The position numbers and the translations under genes were made by a program. The notes beneath the pieces are model-generated. The model saw nothing but the letters and a program-made list of their open reading frames with translations. It did not search any database and had not been told where the DNA came from. From NCBI GenBank assembly GCA_963930775.1, contig OZ005689.1:29341079-29405078 (forward strand): a DNA stretch of 64,000 nt. Direction: 5' to 3'. The DNA is from Cliona cf. orientalis (Eukaryota > Porifera > Demospongiae > Clionaida > Clionaidae). Shown here one piece after another: positions 56,753 through 64,000 of this stretch; position 1 is the first letter of the stretch; each line of letters begins with the position of its first letter.

Positions 56753-57057
56753 TCACTTCGGTCGGGAACACCCTTCAGCATCGAAATACTTCTGGATGTC
56801 CCTTACCTTCTGTGGAGGAAGGGATATGCCCAACACCTTCTGGTTGTTGGCGATGGCAAAGCCAACAACTATAGTGTCCTCGAGGATAGTCCTCACCTGG
56901 TCCCGAACATGTGAAAAGTCCACCTGTCCAGCACCGGCCACCAGAAACTGCCTGCATGTCTGACACAGGGCAATGGCTTTTCGCTTTACCAGGGATGACT
57001 CTGGCACCAGCAGATGGGGCATATGGCCTCGTAAATAACTTGGCCAGCAGCGTTGAC
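56753..57057 (-). pseudogene. REXO4/ISG20-type 3'-5' exonuclease pseudogene exon
   Basis: Begins after the acceptor TATGTATTGCAG. In one frame VNAAGQVIYEAI matches the start of the exonuclease fold (VNxxGxVVYD). In the next frame AGAGQVDFSHVRDQVRTIL, EDTIVVGFAIANNQKVLG and VRDIQKYF match the REXO4 pattern (DFSxVQxQV...GRILVGHALHNDLKVL...IRDTQKY). The catalytic GHxLxND is GFAIANN, so His and Asp are lost. With the frame break, this makes it a dead fragment. Confident as homology, less so about exact ends. Confidence 0.65.
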
Positions 57058-57329
57058 CTGCAATACATAACATACAAGTGTCAAAATTTTCGCCAAATTC
57101 CCAGTGAACGTGCACATCCTGTATGCTATACATCCCTCACGCTGGTGCTATTAGTCACACACACATAGTAGTTATGATAAGTGCGTGTATGTGTATGTGT
57201 GTGTTGAGTGTGTACTTGTATGTGTTTAGAATAGACGGCAGGATATGGGGGTTGAAGTAATTACTGTGTGTGTATTTACATTTTGCACTCTCTCTCTCTC
57301 TCGCTCTCTACCACAAATCTTCCCTTCAT

Positions 57330-57560
57330 TTTGCATGCAGGGCTGGTGGTGGGACACGGTGGATGAGACAAAAAGTTTTAGCCACGCATACTCTTAGAGG
57401 GATTTTCTAGGAGTTTTTGAAGGGGAGGGAGGAAGCTCTTTTGTATGGAAAACAACTACAAATGTGTGAGGGACCTAACATTTTGAGAAGCGGAAGATAC
57501 ATGTAGTGTATGGGTGTAGCTTTTTTTTGGGGAGTGGGGGGGGGGGGGGGGGGGAGGCTG
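57330..57560. repeat. Dispersed repeat, partners at 58700-58900 and 61610-61720
   Basis: TTTTGCATGCAGGG-TGGTGGTG, GCATACTCTTA, TTTCTAGGA and GGGAGGAAG are shared with 58700-58850. The later part (TTGAGAG, GGGGAATAAAAAAACATGTC) links 58860-58925 with 61645-61715. Poly-G near 57537-57553. Confidence 0.6.
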
Positions 57561-58699
57561 CTAAATGAAATCCTGATGATCCAAAGTTATTAATACCGTA
57601 AGCTGGATTTTTGAGTGCGTAGTTACAAAACTTGCCAATGGTGTATACAAGTCAGCTAGATTGCAATTTTAATGAAGCCTTGACCATCATCTCCCCAGTA
57701 ACTGCACAGTATTCCTTCCGAAGTTCAGGTTGGTCACGCTGCTGCAGTCGCCCCTTCTGGCAGTGATGCGTGCTATATATAGCGCAAGGCTAGCTTTATT
57801 TATCCATGGCATTACGTAAGCCAAGAAAACACGTGAAGTTCAACCAACAGTGCTTCTCAGAGAAAGTAGCGCTCAGCTTGTAATCTATTCGCTGGATACA
57901 CGCGTAAGATACTCTACATATTTACTGATTTTCAAGTCTCAGAAAGGCTCCAGCGAGGCCCTGAATTTTCTCATAATTACCTCATAGATTACACCATAGG
58001 TTTCATCATAATTACACTATAATTACCTCATAACCACAGAAAAGTAAATTGCTACTGGGAAGATAATGATTGCTAATTGCCAAGTGGGCAATCCACATGA
58101 TGCATTGTACTTTTGCTTTTACCCCCACTTGGTCTGGTTTCTGGATTCAATTGCTATAGTCATTGCTTAGTCGACCTCTCTGTGTGACGTTTGGAGACAG
58201 TTGTGCTTGGCTGGGTGTTGGCAGGATCACTGTTAACAGTATCAGTGAGGCTCATTCAAGGCATCACGTCACAATGCCCTGGCTCAACTTTAAGGGAGAG
58301 AATAAAGGAATGGCTTGTAACAGCAGCATTGCATGCTCTGTATACAGGGGCATACAAAATGTACCTCATTTCTACTAAGTGTAATTTGGATGATTCTATA
58401 GTATGCTCAGGATAATACAAGCAAGTCAGCTGTTTCAGTACAACACCACAAAACCACTGAATTACCTTACATGGAATTGCACAATTACATGCCCAGTCAG
58501 CAAACATCTCTATGATGGAAAAACAAACTACATGTAAATCTGATGGGTGTATGAATAGCTGCATAGTGGACAGTAGTCTGGTTTGTGGCATCATGGAACT
58601 GTACTACAGTTTTCTAAAATATACTGGCCACTATATTATACACACTACCTGGAGCAGCTGTAGTGTCACTACTTGAAGCATTAACACCAAGGTCGTATT
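57561..58699. other. Non-coding stretch
   Basis: No gene supported. Contains TAATACCGTAAGCTGGATTT near 57593, possibly one end of a CCGTA-type element without an identified partner. Confidence 0.4.
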
Positions 58700-58900
58700 T
58701 TTAGCAATGTTTTTGCATGCAGGGTTGGTGGTGGATGAAGTTTTGAGATAAAAGTATGCATACTCTTATTACAAGACTTTCTAGGAATTTTTTCAAAGGA
58801 GAGGGGAGGAAGATGAAAAACAACTATAAGTACATAAGGACCTAATAATTATTGAGAGGGTGAAGACAACTCTGTATGTGTGGGGAGGGGGGGTTGGTGA
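58700..58900. repeat. Second copy of the 57330-57560 repeat
   Basis: Same order and orientation as 57330-57560 with many substitutions and small indels. Confidence 0.6.
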
Positions 58901-59419
58901 ATAAAAAAAATGTCATGTCTTGTTAAAGCAGAAATGTAGCTAAAGGAGGAGTGGGGCCACACTGTACATGTGCGCAGTGACATACACACATACGTACAGA
59001 CACACACACACATGGATACATACACATACGTATAGAAGAGATGCATCCTAGTGGTGCATATTTAGCTCATGTTGCTTTACCTACTTTGCAATGGAGTACA
59101 GGCTCTATAGATTAGTATACAACTGCGTACACATAAAATCAACTATGGTTGCTAGACAACAGCCAAGCCACATGACTGTATATTACAGTTTATGTGTATT
59201 TATGTGTGTATATGTGTACGTATGTGTATTTTAATGATCAACTCACAAACAGAAATATTTCTACGTAGCTCCTTGCTACTTAAAATCACCATGTGTGTTA
59301 ACTACTTAAGGTGGTTAAGAAGTCACAATCATGGGATAATATGACTGAACACTACTAATAGCATGCTATAGTACAATCGAGTGCCAGTTCGTACAGCGCA
59401 CACGCGCAGATGAAGACCA

Positions 59420-59760
59420 CACCCCTCACTGCAGGCCAAGAGTAGCTGATCAAACTCACCGTGTAATGGCGACGTTCGAGCGGAGTGAGAACGTCGAATG
59501 AGGCTCGGTGGCCTGCCGAGCAGGCCTGTCGAAATGTGCGGTGCTCGCACCGCTTGCTCGAGCTCGAGAATGCATCTTTATGGGCCGTAGGCCCTGGCAA
59601 CCTCATTTGTACACACGGCACACAACAATTCTGACCAATCGTGAGTCTTCTGAACTTGTAGGAGAGCGCATCTTTTATGCCCTCCAGGTTAGGACACAAA
59701 CTATACAAGAAAAATTGTCGTCGCTCTGAAAAATATTTTTCGTTGTATATACATGTATAT
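59420..59760. repeat. Inverted copy of the 44885-45190 repeat
   Basis: GTCGCTCTGAAAAATATTTTTCGTTG (59718-59743) and ATTCTGACCAATC (59629) are reverse complements of phrases at 44885-45190 in the expected order. CpG-rich near 59460-59570. Confidence 0.65.
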
Positions 59761-61425
59761 AATTACTTCTCAAAAATGTACCCCCCTATTGCAAAACACT
59801 AATTATAGGATGTACTCACAAGGACAAACAATTCTAGATTAGGTCCTGGAGAGAGGGAGAATAAGGGGGAGTGTGTATGAGAGAGAATGAAACAGAGGGG
59901 AGAGAGAGGACTATAGCCAGGTGATGGGATCCAGATGGCTAGGTACTGACACAATGCATAATAATCCAAAGGTGCATTCTGGTATGCATGGATATAATTT
60001 CAGGGGAATTGGACACTCTGATACTACTGGGTGCCATATCTAAATCAGAATGAACATAAATACACAGAAGGCTGTCTACACTCCCTGTAAATCGATCCTT
60101 ACTCAAAGTTTTGGATTCAAATAGTCCTTTCTATCACTCTCTAAAAAAGAATTAAATTGATTATACATGTTCAGAGAGAGAGAGATTTTTTTACTTTATA
60201 GGGGAGGGAGAGAGAGAGAGAGAGAGTTGATAAATATACACACATGCGTGTGCACTATTGTGTATTTTGAGTAGCTCTCTCTCAAGTGTACATGTCTGTA
60301 GCAGTAGAACAGTACACAGATCACATGCGCAGCTAATCCTGCTCCGATGTGCTTGACCCAATTCTACCAATTAGGTTTCGGCCAATGCCAGGCCTCATCA
60401 GCAGCACTGTGGGCTTCGAATTCTCCAATGTCATCTTCATCCAGTTTAGTCACAACTTAGACCGAGTCAGCAACTATACCGTGCTAATTCCACAGAGAGA
60501 GGAGTGTGTGGCAGCATTGATAGGTACACACACATACATGTACATTGCTTTTTCTTTCTTCTACTATTATGGTGCATGTTAAGTACATGTATCTATCTCT
60601 CAATATGTAACAGTAGAACAGTACATATGTAGATCACAGCACTCACCCAGGCCTAAGTATTGTGCATGCACACACTGTATTAGATGTTTGCTGACTTAGC
60701 AATTGTGCAAATATAAGGTAACTAAGTGGTTTTGTGGTGGTGTACTGAAACACATGACTATTGCTGTGCATACACACAAAAATTAATGCTGAGTGTGCCA
60801 ATTCTAATATTGCAGTGTATGTTGAGTAGCTGATCTCTCTCACTTTCAATGCACTTGTACACTGTAACATACATCTGTAGCACTCTGACTAAAGTTATCA
60901 ATTTGGAGTAGATGTATAACTCAAAATAAACGTGAATATGTTTTCAAGCAACACATTATATTACATTTTTTCAGAAAAAAAGATTGTTGCAAAAAAGCAT
61001 CAGTTACTGCACTGCGCGTGCACAGCCATCATAGCCTTGTCCCCAGCCCACTCCTGATTTTTTCAATGAAGGGTATTCTTTGTGGCATATTTTTTTTAAT
61101 TTTTTACTAGGACCCCAGGGGTCACAACACTCAGAGTAAATCCCTTAGAAACCAAGAAGTACATGTGCATGTAGGTACATACCTTGAGCCAAGCACTCCA
61201 CATATAGATATGGACTGTCAGTCTATCCTCTGAATGACAGTACAACCCTGTGGAGGCGAGAGAGTGAGAAAGAGAGGGGGGTGCGTGCGGAGCATAGTGC
61301 TGTGTGTCTGTCTGTCTCTGATCATGAGCCACCCTTAGCTGCTTCTCCAGGAATACCACGCTCTGACAACATCCAGTTCAACCTTCTTAAGCCTACAGCA
61401 ATCATAGAGGGGAAAAAGTTGATTA
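59761..61425. other. Gene-poor stretch
   Basis: Plus-strand 60349-60516 (NVIFIQFSHNL, VSNYTVLIPQREECVAAL, then a GTACAC donor) is protein-like and could be one exon, but the upstream acceptor leads into a stop in that frame. (GA)n tracts at 60170-60230. CATAGCCTTGTCCCCAGCCC at 61030 matches the end of the 31046-31383 family. Confidence 0.35.
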
Positions 61426-61594
61426 CCGTACTTTATCTAATACTACGTATGGAAAAAATTAATTTCAATTTTGAAAAACGCGCGTTTTTCTGGTAAAGGT
61501 CGTCAATCGCTCCATATATATACGTTATGAGAATTCATAAAAATCTAATTTCTTACGTTAGATTGGATCATACATTGTATTCGATTAACTACGG
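61426..61594. mobile_element. 169-bp TA-flanked miniature element
   Basis: Left TA-CCGTACTTTATCTAATAC, right reversed TA-CCGTAGTTAATCGAATAC, similarity going on to about 26 bp. TA at 61424-61425 and 61595-61596. Same CCGTA terminus as the other TA elements here. Confidence 0.75.
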
Positions 61595-61599
61595 TATTA

Positions 61600-61997
61600 A
61601 TGATTTGAATATAGGGTGGGTGCATGAGGGAGACGAAGATCTGAACATAATATTTGAGAGGGGAAAGACAGCTTTGTGTGCATGGTGGTGTGGGGAATAA
61701 AAAAACATGTCTTGGAGGGACTGGCGATAAGCAATACTAAATTACCTGCCATTGGCTGGCCTTGCTGTTGACTAGTGTCATGATTTGACATGATTCGGAG
61801 TCTTTCCCCACGGTTGCTGACCTGACCCTCCAGAGGACAGCATTCCTCTCCTCCAACACATGACAGTGAGAGCCAGCCTTAGACAAGGCTACCTGGATGG
61901 TGAGGGATGACACAATAATGCATCAGTATTGCCAATATATATTTTGGGGTGATCCTGAGCGAGCACCGAATACACGAGGTACAGGAAGCAATTTTTT

Positions 61998-62036
<39 letters not shown>

Positions 62037-63570
62037 TTGTACATGCATGTGTTTGTGGGGTACGTGATCACCTTAGTGAGGAGAGAGTTAAATTTTTAAC
62101 ATGTAAGGTAATGGTTGTCATGCGCATGCTCATATGCCCGCACTGCACCCATCAATCTGAGAGAAAACTCAAGTGTAAAGGCAAGGCATAAAACTTGGAA
62201 AGGTGAGTGCTGTACCACTCTGGCAAGGCTCAGGTCCACGATTAACATCACTGGTAGACTCCACTTTCCTGAGCATGAAGATGACTGCATGGAGGCTTAC
62301 CATTCAAGCTTGCCATTCTTGTCAGAGTCAGCAAAAGAGGCCTTGGGAAATAATGTGCACCCAACGTAACGATTTCGTGAGTTTGAGGGGCAATCCCTCT
62401 TGAGTGCACCCCAATTAATGTAACTGATTTATTGGTATTTGGACCTCCATTCATCTAACCCTAACGGAACCCAAACTGAAAACTGCTATGAAGATACACA
62501 GGTCTAAGAACTGACCCTCAGGGCCACCTTAGTGTATCGCTTCCAAGGCAGGCACAATCACACCAAAAAATTACACACTCAGCCATATTACATTGTGGTC
62601 CGGTGTCAGCACAACCCTATAATATAGTGATAGCTTGCATAGTAAGCAGACACTTCAGACATTGTTGCTAGTTAGGTGGTGAAGCTATAAGGAATAGCAT
62701 GGCATGGAGTGGCATTATGTCTTTCATGGAAGGATCTAGTGCAGCACAAACACCGCAGATTATATGCATTGAAGTTCCTGGTCCAAAGGAATCTCCCTCG
62801 CCCTTGCTATTCACAACCCCATGCATCCGTCAGCTGTTAAAGACTACACATGTCTAAGCTCTGCTGGATGTATACAACTGAGTGGTGCCTTGATCTGTAT
62901 ATATGGTACAATTCCCAATAGCTTCACCAACTACATGTAGCAAGAGTGTCAGACGTGTTTTGCTGTGTCATAACAATGGAGCACTCCATTTATGCTCAGT
63001 TTGGTTAGATTACAGCACAAGGTACAGGCTACAAAACAGACCAATACTTCTCAGATTACCGGCCTGTCTGCATGATAAAGAGGTGTAGCTGCTAAAACTT
63101 ACTAAGATGCATGTAAAAGATGATCTGAAACCTACGTAATAGCAGCTGAGACCATTACCAATTCTTACAAGGACCATATACTAAGTATCTATAACGAGCA
63201 TTGTCAGTTTTGGAGACAGAGAGAGATGTATACCACCGCATGGTGGGTATATGTAATCATTTTTTTGGTTGACTTGGCAGTCATGAAAATTCTACCCACG
63301 ATGATGGGCATGATCAAAAACATGGCAGCATGGCCAGTATTAGCAAGCAAGAGTAGCCACTGTCCTCCAGCTAGTAGTGTACACCAATATTCTTCTATCT
63401 CATGCTATTTGTCCATGTCTCTTTGCAGGTGTGGCTTGAAAATTGTGAGCGAAATTCAGCATGTGCATTGATTACATATCATTTGTGTAGCGCAACGCCC
63501 CTAGATTGGGTTGCCGTTATGAATAAAATAAACTCTGAGGGCCCTCTCTGAATTTCCACAAATTACCCAC
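61600..63570. other. Gene-poor stretch with dispersed repeats
   Basis: Contains the partner of 51640-51890 at 62060-62290, a (TA)n run at 62000-62035 and GTGATCCTGAGCGAGCACCG at 61949. The minus-strand frame near 61900-61740 (GEECCPLEGQVSN, NHDTSQQQGQPM) ends at a possible donor but has no second support. No gene confirmed. Confidence 0.4.
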
Positions 63571-63577
63571 CACATAT

Positions 63578-63963
63578 GCAAGGGCGTAGCCAGAATTTTT
63601 TTATACGGAGGCAGATAATAAAGATTGCGCACGAATTTTTTAGTCACGCCCCCTTAGTGGACAAACCACGCCCATTTTCGAGTGTCTACCGCGATCGTAA
63701 CAACATAGAAAGTCTTCTCGAGTGTAGAACGGTGCGCAAAGCCGTTTTGTCGACGTTACTTACATAATCTCAGAGAGAGGCATCCGTCTTGCTCTCTTAG
63801 AGATGGAGCTATGCAGTGAAAGTTCGAGTGCTTAGTCAGCAAACAAACTTATCATGGCATGCGCGCGGCTCGGTGAGTATTGTTGTGTATTTAAGTATAT
63901 AGCTGGCTGAATTGATGACCGAGGCAGCTGCCTCGGTTGCCTCTATGGTAGTTACGCCCTTGC
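63578..63963. mobile_element. 386-bp miniature element ending GCAAGGGCGTARC
   Basis: Left GCAAGGGCGTAGC, right reversed GCAAGGGCGTAAC, with ATAT on both sides as a possible target duplication. Internally it has a second inverted pair around GAGGCAG near both ends. Ends loosely resemble the CAGTGGCGTAGG ends of 13107-13454. Confidence 0.7.
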
Positions 63964-64000
63964 ATATGGTACTGACTGCATTTCCTTAATTCTGCTGCAC

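Noticed and set aside
56564-56914. A plus-strand gene at this position
   Set aside because: It is antisense to the REXO4-like exon over part of its length and has no recognisable protein features.
1-64000. CRISPR arrays, tRNA or rRNA genes, bacterial operons
   Set aside because: No tRNA B-box in context, no rRNA-like sequence and no spaced direct repeats with unique spacers; the tandem repeats are satellite or coding minisatellites and the genes have introns.

Overview
The window is animal nuclear DNA, most likely from an early-branching metazoan such as a demosponge. The evidence is short introns (about 65-100 nt where I can place them), many CpG-bearing foldback and TA-flanked miniature transposons, Penelope-like and Tc1/mariner elements, and lineage-specific multi-copy protein families. 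The taxonomic call is inference. I found no bacterial operon, tRNA, rRNA or CRISPR array. The window is accessory, transposon-rich DNA rather than a row of housekeeping genes.

0-17.6 kb is one nested structure. A minus-strand Penelope-like retroelement (PLE) is recognisable in order as N-terminal region (16.3-17.6 kb), reverse transcriptase (12.55-13.57 kb) and connector plus GIY-YIG region (4.85-5.58 kb). It is split by later insertions: a foldback element and other DNA (13.57-16.3 kb), a 348-bp miniature element with a 5-bp target duplication (13107-13454), and a 6,968-bp TA-flanked element (5583-12550). The large element has matching terminal inverted repeats. It carries an intact DD34E Tc1/mariner transposase and, on the same strand, a four-exon BEN-domain gene with a long Gln/Leu-rich minisatellite-encoded domain. 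Removing it and one TA restores the PLE reading frame across the junction.

17.6-30.8 kb holds dispersed repeats, two near-identical copies of an unrecognised two-exon gene (22.1-23.3 and 25.1-26.1 kb) with a 5'-truncated PLE between them, and a 3.8-kb field of short AGAAGT/ACTTCT repeats in both orientations.

30.8-40 kb has two large transposon-like genes. The first, 31420-35292, is bounded by about 34-bp inverted repeats and a TAA duplication. It encodes a roughly 1,070-residue protein with D/D/E-like motifs and cysteine clusters. The second (36139-39752, minus) combines a DUF6589-like region, a FEN1/XPG-like nuclease core and a CXC zinc domain, with one internal frameshift.

40-52 kb contains a second, decayed BEN-domain locus (42560-44036, minus) with duplicated small exons and a 532-bp miniature transposon in an intron. 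It also has seven tandem copies of a ~794-bp unit derived from the 3' part of a degenerate 2OG-Fe(II) oxygenase-like gene. Units 2-7 alternate between two subtypes.

52-64 kb is gene-poor. It holds TA-flanked miniature elements, one unrecognised frameshifted gene (55.6-56.6 kb), a REXO4-like exonuclease pseudogene exon (56.75-57.06 kb) and diverged dispersed repeats.
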